A stretch of 64,000 nt of DNA, from positions 1,674,001 to 1,738,000 of the forward strand of contig JAXLQP010000002.1 of assembly GCA_046331565.1 (NCBI GenBank), read 5' to 3'. Of this stretch, positions 45,927-55,193 are shown piece by piece (the first letter of the stretch is position 1; each line of letters begins with the position of its first letter). The stretch is from DASRDU01 sp046331565. GTDB lineage: Bacteria; Acidobacteriota; Blastocatellia; RBC074. Both the position numbers and the translations under genes were made by a program. The notes below the pieces were generated by a model, which saw only the letters and a list, made by a program, of their open reading frames with translations, did not search any database and had not been told where the DNA came from.

Positions 45927-46577
45927 ATGAAAAATACCTTCTTCGCTCCTGCCTTCATCCTGCTGCTGCTGCCGGTCGCGGCATCGGCGCAGCAGAAAAA
46001 TATCGCCGCCGACAAATCAGCCGCTGCGACTTCAGCCAGAGTCGAACCGACGCGCACCGCGAGCGGCGTGATGAAAGACCGGGTGATTTCAATCAGGCGC
46101 AGCGACTGGATCAACGACGGCACACCGCTGCTTGATTTCAAACTGACCGGAGCGCGGCTGACCAATGGCCGACTTGAGTTCACCGGAACCGCTCAGACCG
46201 CAGGCCAGACCAGGCCCCTCACGGCTCTGCTTGCTTCAACCTCTGCCCGCAGCGCCAATCCCTGGCCGAACGCCAGTTCCAACACGGCGAAAGACCGCAA
46301 AGCAGCTATAAAAAAAGAACGCGGCGAAGTCAATGAACAGACCCAGTCACTTTACAGCGCCGCCGAAGCGGGCAGCGGCTGCGAACTGCTCTTTCTGAAA
46401 CTCACCCCGCCGGGCGCAAAGACTCCGCTTCAGGTCGGCGTCGTGCTGGCCCACCAGGACAACCCGCGCGGCGAAGAGATCAATCACGCCGTCTGCCGCG
46501 TCGTCAGGGCATTGAATAACAAAAGAAACACGGCTGAGGCCATAGCTGGTCTGAACCGGTTGCTCAGCCGTGAGTGA
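45927..46577 (+). CDS. Secreted hypothetical protein
   Basis: 216 residues with a signal peptide (MKNTFFAPAFILLLLPVAAS). The middle part is beta-rich (DFKLTGARLTNGRLEFTGTA). The end holds REEINHAVCRVVRALNN-like sequence. No family is recognised. A hairpin (CACGGCTGAG at 46529-46538, CTCAGCCGTG at 46563-46572) lies inside the last codons and may end transcription of the GMC-MgtC-hypothetical group. Confidence 0.75.
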   Translation: MKNTFFAPAFILLLLPVAASAQQKNIAADKSAAATSARVEPTRTASGVMKDRVISIRRSDWINDGTPLLDFKLTGARLTNGRLEFTGTAQTAGQTRPLTALLASTSARSANPWPNASSNTAKDRKAAIKKERGEVNEQTQSLYSAAEAGSGCELLFLKLTPPGAKTPLQVGVVLAHQDNPRGEEINHAVCRVVRALNNKRNTAEAIAGLNRLLSRE

Positions 46578-46691
46578 ACTTCCACCACGCGCCATTACAA
46601 GTCAGGATTTTTCTCTGCTCCTGTTGGCAGATCAAAGCGATTGGGACCTGGTTATTCCAGCCGCTGTAGATGTATTTTTATTCACGCCTCA

Positions 46692-46892
46692 GATTATTTC
46701 GTAATTACTCACGGGGGTTCGGTTGAAAGGAGTCAGTATTCATGCGGGTTTCAGCCGCCTAAGCAGCTTGAACTATCACCGAAGAGCATAGATTCGCCAA
46801 CCTGTACCGCAACGCATTCAATCCGCTTTTGCTGGCCACACAAGATATTGCGGCTCCCGCTCGGTTGACCCCGTGAGTAATTACGATTATTT
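46692..46892. mobile_element. MITE-like element with TIRs and 8-bp target duplication
   Basis: The core 46700-46884 starts CGTAATTACTCACGGGG and ends with its reverse complement. The arms at 46699-46716 and 46869-46886 are perfect over 18 bp. GATTATTT stands at 46692-46699 and again at 46885-46892, an 8-bp direct repeat as expected for a target-site duplication. The inside (about 150 bp) has no convincing gene. The element sits between the secreted hypothetical gene and the HEAT-repeat gene, at the left border of the accessory region. It is probably mobilised in trans by a transposase elsewhere. Confidence 0.75.
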
Positions 46893-46898
46893 CTATCC

Positions 46899-47909
46899 TT
46901 ATCGTTGCTTGGCCCAACTGCGCCAATATGTCAAATAATGTTCCTCATTATCATTATAAAGATCCACTGCCGCCCCCCATGAATACTGTTCTGTGATTTC
47001 AGCAAGTCCCATAACAGCCTGATAACGTACTCTCCTTTCATCATCGTAAAGCGCCTTGATGAGAGGAGCAATGGCAGCAGGATCACCGGTGTTACGCAGC
47101 GCACAAGCTGCTGACTGTCTTACCCGCGGGAATTTGGAATTCAACAATGGCGTCAGCGACGGAATTGCTTGTGGGTTGCGGATTCCTTCCACAGCAACAG
47201 CTAAAGTAGCCAGCAAGTGCTGATCCATATTGGCAGGTGGATCAGTCAAAGTCTTTACTGCGGTATCAAGTCTGGAAATATCATTGCGCTTCAGAAGCGC
47301 CGCAACAACAGCTATCCGCAGTTTCTGTTCAGGGCTGTCTGCTGCCTGACGTAATGCATCACTAACCGATGGAACCCTCACCCGATCCAGTACTGCAACT
47401 GCCTTAACCTTGTCCTCTGTAGAGGATCCTGAAGAAACAAGGACACCGATCACCTCTGAGATCACCCTGTTAAGGGCATCCCCGGATAACGGCGCTGCTT
47501 CTGGAGAAGCAACAACCATAGGGTGGTAAGGATTCGTAACAGTCAATTCATTTCCGGCGTCCCTTTTTAGGAAGAACATACCGAACTGATTGGCGGACAC
47601 AGTTTCATAGCCTATAAAAATATCTGGTTGAATGAAATAAAACTTGGCAATGTTTCCTGTATCTGCCCCCTTATGAAATCTGGATGGCTGCACTTCTACA
47701 ATAAATTTACGTGCTGGGAGTGAGTGCCCCTGCCACAAGTGGGCAACTTTCTCCCCACCCCGAACTGCAATGACTTTGCCGATAATGATCAGGCTAGATT
47801 CCCGTGTTAGTGTTGGCAGGTCAAGACTAGGGATGATCGTGGCAGTGGCAGGCAGCGCGAGATTAATGAACAGCAGTGTGAAGATTCCCGCGATAAAAAA
47901 GTAGCGCAT
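46899..47909 (-). CDS. Secreted HEAT-repeat protein
   Basis: 336 residues from the ATG at 47909, with GAGGAG 5 nt upstream. An ATG 12 nt earlier overlaps this site. A signal peptide (FFIAGIFTLLFINLALPATA) precedes a beta-rich domain (about 35-135) and five or so HEAT repeats (VRQSAACALRNTGDPAAIAP, VRYQAVMGLAEITEQY). It is probably a periplasmic or surface binding protein. Codon use looks more A+T-rich than in the flanking genes. It is the last gene in the accessory group. Confidence 0.85.
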   Translation of the reverse strand: MRYFFIAGIFTLLFINLALPATATIIPSLDLPTLTRESSLIIIGKVIAVRGGEKVAHLWQGHSLPARKFIVEVQPSRFHKGADTGNIAKFYFIQPDIFIGYETVSANQFGMFFLKRDAGNELTVTNPYHPMVVASPEAAPLSGDALNRVISEVIGVLVSSGSSTEDKVKAVAVLDRVRVPSVSDALRQAADSPEQKLRIAVVAALLKRNDISRLDTAVKTLTDPPANMDQHLLATLAVAVEGIRNPQAIPSLTPLLNSKFPRVRQSAACALRNTGDPAAIAPLIKALYDDERRVRYQAVMGLAEITEQYSWGAAVDLYNDNEEHYLTYWRSWAKQR

Positions 47910-47930
47910 ATATCTCCTCATTCGCTATTG

Positions 47931-47975
47931 GCCAGCCTTCGCTATATAGCGAAGGCAACTATGGCGGAGGCTGGC
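47931..47975. repeat. Palindrome and nested inverted repeat
   Basis: GCCTTCGCTATATAGCGAAG plus GC (47935-47956) is a 22-bp perfect palindrome. GCCAGCC at 47931-47937 also pairs with GGCTGGC at 47969-47975. It lies between the orphan-tip frame and the HEAT gene. It could be a terminator or an operator. Confidence 0.7.
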
Positions 47976-47997
47976 GTATTAGTTACCAATCTGTGTC

Positions 47998-48894
47998 TTA
48001 CGGGTTAGGATATGGCGTGACAACATTCTCGTGTGCGCCATGATCAATATAATACTGTTGTGTATTGCCTTGTACGCGCCTTCCAATCCCTACTAACTCG
48101 CTACCAACATAAAATTCCTGAAGCCTGTGAAAGACCCTGACATTACTTAATGGCAGCCCCGGAAAAGTGGGAACAGGAACCTGCCCGGCAAAACGTCCGG
48201 GAGTCATGAGATCAGCCACATCATCCGGCGGAAGAGTCAGGCCGTTTGCTACACTTTGTTCCCAGTTCATGCCGGGGTAGTCAACAGTTATGGGAAATAC
48301 AAATTTCTCATTGAACGGAACATCAAAGGGCAATAAATTCCCAAACTGATCAAGAATTCTGTATTTGTAAATAGACTTGAATATTTGCTGGCTGTCAGCC
48401 AGATGCATTGGTTCCCCAAAAGGTTCCAACTGATATGGGGTACGGACAGTCATCTGGAGAGCAGCACTTGACAGCCCATTGATCGTAACTTTTACCCTTA
48501 TTTGGTTCGGGCTTGTACTGAAATTGATGGTTTTCACAGTCACCTCATTTGAGGATGTAACTTTTAATGTGGAGTTGTCATCAAACCGGAGTTGATCGGT
48601 ACCACCGATGATCTCCCAAGAGTACAATGTTGAGTTTGACGAAGACGCTGTTAGTGTGGTGCTTGTAGCGTAATTTTGCGGATTTTCTCCACTAAACCAC
48701 CAGAGTGCATTGGGGCCGATAATTTGAGGTTGTACCGTGCAACTCGCGGTACAGTCCGCAGTATCCGGAGTCGAGTTGCAAAAGCCCGTCTCGATATTTT
48801 CGAGATACCAGTAGTCAACGTTCCAGGTCGCGTGAAAGAGCGTTGACCCCGCTCCTGTGGCAGTGCTGAATCCTGATGAGTTGATCGTTGCCAT
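47998..48894 (-). CDS. Orphan alternative C-terminal module of the Big2-domain secreted protein
   Basis: 298 residues, no signal peptide and no Shine-Dalgarno before its ATG (48894). Its first 53 residues, up to CTASCTV, repeat the second half of the Big2 domain in the long gene at 50096. The DNA is 97 percent identical over 158 bp. After that point it diverges completely: QPQIIGPNALWWFSGENPQN, Ig-like strands, then a tail ending DHGAHENVVTPYPNP. The ATG falls where the homology ends. It thus looks like a displaced or alternative C-terminus that is not itself translated, or a decayed duplicate. It follows the 276-residue gene by 16 bp. Confidence 0.65.
   Translation of the reverse strand: MATINSSGFSTATGAGSTLFHATWNVDYWYLENIETGFCNSTPDTADCTASCTVQPQIIGPNALWWFSGENPQNYATSTTLTASSSNSTLYSWEIIGGTDQLRFDDNSTLKVTSSNEVTVKTINFSTSPNQIRVKVTINGLSSAALQMTVRTPYQLEPFGEPMHLADSQQIFKSIYKYRILDQFGNLLPFDVPFNEKFVFPITVDYPGMNWEQSVANGLTLPPDDVADLMTPGRFAGQVPVPTFPGLPLSNVRVFHRLQEFYVGSELVGIGRRVQGNTQQYYIDHGAHENVVTPYPNP
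48733..48890. repeat. 158-bp duplicated segment, copy A
   Basis: Matches 50561-50718 in the same orientation with only 4 mismatches. It codes for the segment from VATINSSGFS to CTASCTV. Sequence on both sides is unrelated. Confidence 0.92.
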
Positions 48895-48910
48895 GTGAAA
48901 TCATCTGTAA

Positions 48911-49741
48911 TCAGCGACGGCGTACCAAGTGGATATTCAATATATATCTCCTCGTCCCGGGACCATAGAACAACTGCCAGGATAGGTTCGCTCCATGATC
49001 CATTGTCGCAAACGTGTTGACCAGGATATCTCTCGCTTTTTGATTTGTTGCTCCCTGCCGATTCTGGCGTCGGCTAAACCAATTGTCGGGAATCGTACCC
49101 AATTCAACAGGGATACTGGTCGCTCGGCTAATAGCTCCACAAAGGCTCTCCAGCTTTTGCAAAATCGTTCTCTCGCCTGCGGGCAGAGAAATAACCGTGT
49201 CGAGTACTGATCCCTGCGGAACTAGTTTTCCTTCTTTGTTTTTAATTGCAGCGGGCACGACATGCAGGGCTATTCCGCTTTTTTCCAGCCGAAATCTGCT
49301 GCCGTGACTGCTGGCAGCTTGCGCGTCCAGCAATCTTTGTACAACTACTACAGGGTCAGTCGGGAGTTTTGTGTCCGGCGCTACGTCATATGTGAATTCC
49401 AGTATCCCTCCCCTCGGAACAAGTACCTTTGGCGCTTCACCGGGTTTATATTTATCGAGGTCCCTGCAAACTTTCAGCGTCACGTCTTCTATGTCGTTGG
49501 CATAAACATAGCGTGGGTCTTCATAAGTGATGACCCAGCCGTATTCTTCTTCCAGCATCTCAATCAGTTTTGCGACGGGGCGCGGGTCTTCGACAGACAG
49601 CTTTACCTGGCGCATGCCCTGTGAACTTCGCGCACGGGCAGCAGAGTTCATCAGAATGAAAAGTCCGATTATTGTTATACACGTGGCTAAGATAGGTATT
49701 GTGCGTTGGTAATTAGCAGTAAGAGACTGTTTAGCTTGCAT
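48911..49741 (-). CDS. Secreted or anchored protein with STN-like domain
   Basis: 276 residues from the ATG at 49741, with GGAGG 7 nt upstream. A hydrophobic N-terminal segment (TIPILATCITIIGLFILM) is followed by a mixed alpha/beta domain. Its opening PVAKLIEMLEEEYGWVITYE resembles the short STN domain of secretins and TonB receptors. A later part (NQKARDILVNTFATMDHGAN) ends in YILNIHLV. No catalytic motif is seen. It sits between the long Big2 gene and the orphan tip, all on one strand. Confidence 0.72.
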   Translation of the reverse strand: MQAKQSLTANYQRTIPILATCITIIGLFILMNSAARARSSQGMRQVKLSVEDPRPVAKLIEMLEEEYGWVITYEDPRYVYANDIEDVTLKVCRDLDKYKPGEAPKVLVPRGGILEFTYDVAPDTKLPTDPVVVVQRLLDAQAASSHGSRFRLEKSGIALHVVPAAIKNKEGKLVPQGSVLDTVISLPAGERTILQKLESLCGAISRATSIPVELGTIPDNWFSRRQNRQGATNQKARDILVNTFATMDHGANLSWQLFYGPGTRRYILNIHLVRRR

Positions 49742-49837
49742 GATTACCTCCTCCAAAGGAACGGCTGCTTTTACCTGAGTTCAAACTAAACCCGGCCAAC
49801 TCGAAAAAAATCTCTGGCAATCTCTCAGGGTAACCGC

Positions 49838-49843
49838 ATTATA
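49838..49843 (-). promoter_or_regulatory. Possible -10 box for the STN-like gene
   Basis: A perfect TATAAT on the minus strand, about 97 bp upstream of the start at 49741. No good -35 at 16-18 nt is seen. The rest of the 49742-50095 spacer holds no gene. Confidence 0.35.
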
Positions 49844-50042
49844 AAGTGAAGACTGGACAAGTGCTTACGCCAAGCCTGATTTTACTGTTCAAAATGATGG
49901 CAGCGATGAAGGCTCCCGAAGCCTGATTCTATTGGTTGTCGCGTCGCCCGATGGGGATACGCTCAGGAGCCGCATATACGGGGTGCTCGCAAGCCCTTTT
50001 CTCGCAACCGCATATAATGCGTTTGCCCTGAGCAATCTCTGG

Positions 50043-50080
50043 AACCAGAGTCGCACCCGGCATCAGGTACGACTCTGGTT
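50043..50080 (-). terminator. Hairpin after the long Big2 gene
   Basis: AACCAGAGTCG (50043-50053) pairs with CGACTCTGGTT (50070-50080), an 11-bp perfect stem and 16-nt loop, 15 bp past the stop at 50096 on the minus strand. No T-run follows. Confidence 0.55.
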
Positions 50081-50095
50081 ACCTACTACAAATAG

Positions 50096-52024
50096 TCAGG
50101 GAAAGGTGCGCTCAACTCGCTGCCCGGCACGATAGCTCATCACTGTAGTACTGTTAATAGCGGCTGCGAGATCCTGAATGATATACTGTGTCAGCGTGTT
50201 TCCACAGTTGATAACCATCCTCTGACGAAACGATGTGCTACAGGGAGCGCGCCCCTGTGCGCGATAATAAGTCACGGCAGCGGGACTCCACCCAATTACA
50301 TCCGGCCCCCACTGGTTTGTCCCCTGGGCAACAGTCCAGTATTGACTGGGATCATTAGTTACAGCCTCGAACTTAGCCCTTTCCGATCCCGGGAACCAGC
50401 AAGTGTCCGGGCCACCGCCACCCGGATCCTGCTCATATACTCTGCGCCCGGCGAAGCTGGTAGTGGCTGGTAAGAGCCGCTGGATAAATTTATGTTTACT
50501 TCCGGCAATATCATCCCATCCGACAGGTACGGTAGATTCGCTGGTTGGAATTAAGCATTCTACCGTGCAACTCGCGGTACAGTCCGCAGTATCCGGAGTC
50601 GAGTTGCAAAAGCCCGTCTCGATATTTTCCAGATACCAGTAGTCAACATTCCAGGTCGCGTGAAAGAGCGTTGCCCCCGCTCCTGTGGCAGTGCTGAATC
50701 CTGATGAGTTGATCGTCGCAACGCCGGAATTATCGGAACCGAAGCTGATCCCGTTGCTGAGGGTATACCACGCGGTTGCCGCATTGTAGCAGTTGACATC
50801 CTGCTCCTGGGCAAGGAACTGCTGCGTGTCGCCGATGAATCCGGTGATGACACCGGGTAACAAACGACTGCCGTAGAAGCTGTTCGGGCAGGTACACTGA
50901 CACTCATAGGTCGCGGCCAGGCCGTTCGTGAAATCCACAGTCTGCGCCCTGCCGATCAGCACTTTGTTTGTGCCGCCGCGCACGCTCCACGCAACGTGGC
51001 CGGAAGCGGCATCGGGGGAAATGATGTTGCCGTCCGCTCCCTTTTCCTGTTCATCGCGGACTTTTCTGATGTCCAGGAGATAAGTCTGCCCTGGCGCAAG
51101 CGTCTTCAGGTTCGATCCCCACTTGCCGCCCTGATAACTCAGCGTCAGGTGAAACTGCCTCGGCTCGGTTGTCGTGTTCTTGATGAAGACAACGGTAGAA
51201 GCCGTGCCGTTGATGAACCACGGATAACCGCCCGTGCTGCTCAGTCCTCCCTGCGGGTCTTTCAGTGGCAAAGCGAAGACGTGAGTGCCGCTGTGGGAAA
51301 CGCTGCAGGCTGAAGCGATCACGCGGCCCGGCGCACCAGTGTATTCAAGTTCAAGTCCGGCGGTGGCAAAGTCGGCCTCACCCAGTTGAGGACTGGACGT
51401 GTCGAGTAATCTGATCTCGCCGGGAGCGAGCGAAACCGACGGCAATGAAATCGTTCCCGTGCTGCCATCCTGCTTTGCATAAGGGATGCGCGCCGTTACG
51501 CTGGCTGCGCTGCTGCCGAGGTTACGAACTGCGATCACGGGTTTGAGCGTATCGCCGAAGACATTGCCAAGCCGCAGCCCGGCGCCGTGTAGCTGAGTGG
51601 TTTTGCCCTGCGCTGGATCATTGAAATTGACGGCTGCGGAAAAGCCCTTGTTTGGCTCCTGTACGTGAATCATTGCCAGCAATGCGCCCTTCCCGCCGTT
51701 GTGACTGAGCGAGACTGCGCCTGCACCGGACTGTCTGAGCAGGCCGGGCGGCAGATCAATGATCCGCGATTCATAAGGTCTGAGAAAGCCATTGACCGGA
51801 TGCTGCGCGCTGATCCCGGCAAAGGTTGCGCTGCCACTGACGGAGAGCAGTTGCGCGGTCGTGTTGGTGATGATCACGCTCACTTTCACCGACTCAAGCG
51901 GAATGGCATAGACACTTTCGATCTGGGCCGATGAAAATTTCATTCCCGGTTCCAGCAACTGCTCATCAAAGATCAGGCTGCGTGCGGTATCAATGATCCT
52001 CAGCCCGCCGCCCATCTCCAGCAT
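50096..52024 (-). CDS. Long secreted Big2-domain protein, 3' part (frame-shifted from its start)
   Basis: 642 residues from the first ATG at 52024, but the reading frame continues upstream to the C5/G5 tract at 52155-52159. It belongs to the 5' part at 52093-52479. It has long beta-rich domains (SVKVSVIITNTTAQLLSVSG, ARIPYAKQDGSTG). A bacterial Ig-like (Big2) domain follows (SDNSGVATINSSGFSTATGA), then a Cys-containing link and a C-terminal tip with HKFIQRLLPA, GGGGPDTCWFPG and ERTFP. The tip is replaced by another one in the downstream orphan. The function is unknown. Confidence 0.75.
   Translation of the reverse strand: MLEMGGGLRIIDTARSLIFDEQLLEPGMKFSSAQIESVYAIPLESVKVSVIITNTTAQLLSVSGSATFAGISAQHPVNGFLRPYESRIIDLPPGLLRQSGAGAVSLSHNGGKGALLAMIHVQEPNKGFSAAVNFNDPAQGKTTQLHGAGLRLGNVFGDTLKPVIAVRNLGSSAASVTARIPYAKQDGSTGTISLPSVSLAPGEIRLLDTSSPQLGEADFATAGLELEYTGAPGRVIASACSVSHSGTHVFALPLKDPQGGLSSTGGYPWFINGTASTVVFIKNTTTEPRQFHLTLSYQGGKWGSNLKTLAPGQTYLLDIRKVRDEQEKGADGNIISPDAASGHVAWSVRGGTNKVLIGRAQTVDFTNGLAATYECQCTCPNSFYGSRLLPGVITGFIGDTQQFLAQEQDVNCYNAATAWYTLSNGISFGSDNSGVATINSSGFSTATGAGATLFHATWNVDYWYLENIETGFCNSTPDTADCTASCTVECLIPTSESTVPVGWDDIAGSKHKFIQRLLPATTSFAGRRVYEQDPGGGGPDTCWFPGSERAKFEAVTNDPSQYWTVAQGTNQWGPDVIGWSPAAVTYYRAQGRAPCSTSFRQRMVINCGNTLTQYIIQDLAAAINSTTVMSYRAGQRVERTFP
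50561..50718. repeat. 158-bp duplicated segment, copy B (inside the long gene)
   Basis: Partner of 48733-48890, 4 mismatches. It covers the last half of the Big2 domain and the Cys-rich link. The two coding sequences diverge exactly after CTASCTV. Confidence 0.92.
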
Positions 52025-52092
52025 CCTGCCGGTGTAAGTGAATTCAAAACTGCCGGAGCGAAACTGCGGCCCGGCGCTCGCGGCCAGTGCGT

Positions 52093-52479
52093 TCAGATCG
52101 ACTTCAAGTGATGATTCGCCATTGACCGTGACTGGTGAGCTGCTGAAAGTCTGTCCCCCTGGCTGTGCAGAATCGGCGTGACAGCAATCTGATTCGGGCC
52201 TTTGTTATTGAGGATCAGTGTGGATCTGAAATTGTTTTCAGTCGTGTAGTAAGTGCCGGTCATCCGACGCAACGTGGCCGGGACATTGCTGCAACACCCC
52301 TGCCCCTGCTTCTTTGCTGAAGCAGTAATGAGGCTGTGCGCTGCTGAACGGCGCGTGGCGAGGCGCGGCACAGCAATTGTCAGAGTCAGGATCGTCATCG
52401 CTAATCCGGCAATAACCAGCAGACGTTTTGAGCCGAAAGCCGCCTTGACGGTGTTTACTGGTACAGATACTATTTGCAT
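52093..52479 (-). CDS. 5' part of the long secreted Big2-domain gene
   Basis: Start at 52479 (MQIVSVPVNTVK), with GGAGG 7 nt upstream. A signal/anchor (LLVIAGLAMTILTLTIAV) is followed by a beta-rich stretch (TGTYYTTENNFRSTLILNN). In this frame the last residues after ILHSQG look random and end at 52093. If one G were added to the G5 tract at 52155-52159 (minus strand), the frame would continue as QGGQTFSSSPVTVNGESS into the downstream part. It is therefore one gene (about 794 codons) split by a single-base shift. A longer upstream start would run through the tandem repeat and is unlikely. Confidence 0.72.
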   Translation of the reverse strand: MQIVSVPVNTVKAAFGSKRLLVIAGLAMTILTLTIAVPRLATRRSAAHSLITASAKKQGQGCCSNVPATLRRMTGTYYTTENNFRSTLILNNKGPNQIAVTPILHSQGDRLSAAHQSRSMANHHLKSI

Positions 52480-52633
52480 GACACTTCCTCCATTTTGGAA
52501 AAGGATTTGTTGTGAAAGCGGCAAACCTGCTTCTGGCGACCAAACCGAAATCGGGTTTTCCGCTTTTGCTTTATGCGAGTGCAGTATTGGCTTCAAAGAG
52601 CATCTGTGAAAAGGGCGAAACTTCCGCCACCCC

Positions 52634-52717
52634 ACAAACGAACTGATAGGCGGAACAAACGAACTGATAGGCGGAACAAACGAACTGATAGGCGGAACAA
52701 ACGAACTGATAGGCGGA
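52634..52717. repeat. Four perfect 21-bp direct repeats
   Basis: Unit ACAAACGAACTGATAGGCGG plus A, repeated four times without spacers, with a partial fifth unit to 52723. The period of 21 bp is two helical turns, so each copy faces the same side. It lies 155-240 bp upstream of the long gene's start and could be an operator array. A minus-strand frame would read it as FVPPISS repeats, which is not convincing as a protein. Confidence 0.9.
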
Positions 52718-52755
52718 ACAAACTTCACGCCCCGGCAATATGGCAACTGAGGCAA

Positions 52756-53071
52756 AGGGGCTGCACTGTCTTGATTGCTTTAGCTGATTACGTTGCGGAT
52801 TATTCTCAGTGTGACTTGCTTCGTCAAGCAGAAAAGGTGTTGAGGCTGCCCTTTTAATTCACCTGTTCATAAATTCACTCACTACAACCAGTCAATCCAC
52901 ACGACGGCTTGCTAAAAATCAAATGGCGAGCCTTATCGCTCTCTCAGCGACAACGCAGTGCAACCGGCAAAGACTCTCTGTGGCGTCGTTAGAGCCTGAC
53001 CACAAAGAGCAATGCTGGCGAGGTGACTGGTCTGGAATAATTCATTTCTGAAACAGGCGTTCGCCAAAAAC
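52756..53071. other. Intergenic region without a recognised gene
   Basis: About 316 bp between the tandem repeat and the end of the M1 peptidase gene. No gene, hairpin or promoter is convincing. It is A+T-richer than the neighbouring genes. Confidence 0.45.
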
Positions 53072-54997
<1,926 letters not shown>

Positions 54998-55108
54998 CCT
55001 TCCCCCCTTTGACCGCGTGTGAGCAGGAACTTTGCCTGCCTGAAAAACTGGTCTGATTGTGCCACGATTCGACCGCTTCGGGACAGGCGCAGGAATCCGA
55101 AAAAGCAA

Positions 55109-55137
55109 AGGGGCGAGTCGTCAAATGACTCGCCCCT
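55109..55137 (-). terminator. Intrinsic terminator after the PEP-CTERM gene
   Basis: AGGGGCGAGTC (55109-55119) pairs perfectly with GACTCGCCCCT (55127-55137), loop 7 nt, followed on the minus strand by the T-rich TTTGCTTTTTC. It lies 56 bp after the stop at 55194. Confidence 0.85.
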
Positions 55138-55193
55138 GGCTGGATGAACGATGATTTGCTGCCTGCTTCAGCGGGAATGAAAGCAGTCTCACG

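Noticed and set aside
46641..46868. 75-residue plus-strand frame in the MITE
   Set aside because: It spans the terminal repeat and has no protein-like features or ribosome binding site.
52634..52723. CRISPR-like array
   Set aside because: The four 21-bp units are directly adjacent with no spacers, and no cas gene is near.
52480..52755. N-terminal extension of the minus-strand frame with FVPPISS repeats
   Set aside because: The frame is open by chance across the DNA repeat. The true start at 52479 has a GGAGG site and a signal peptide.
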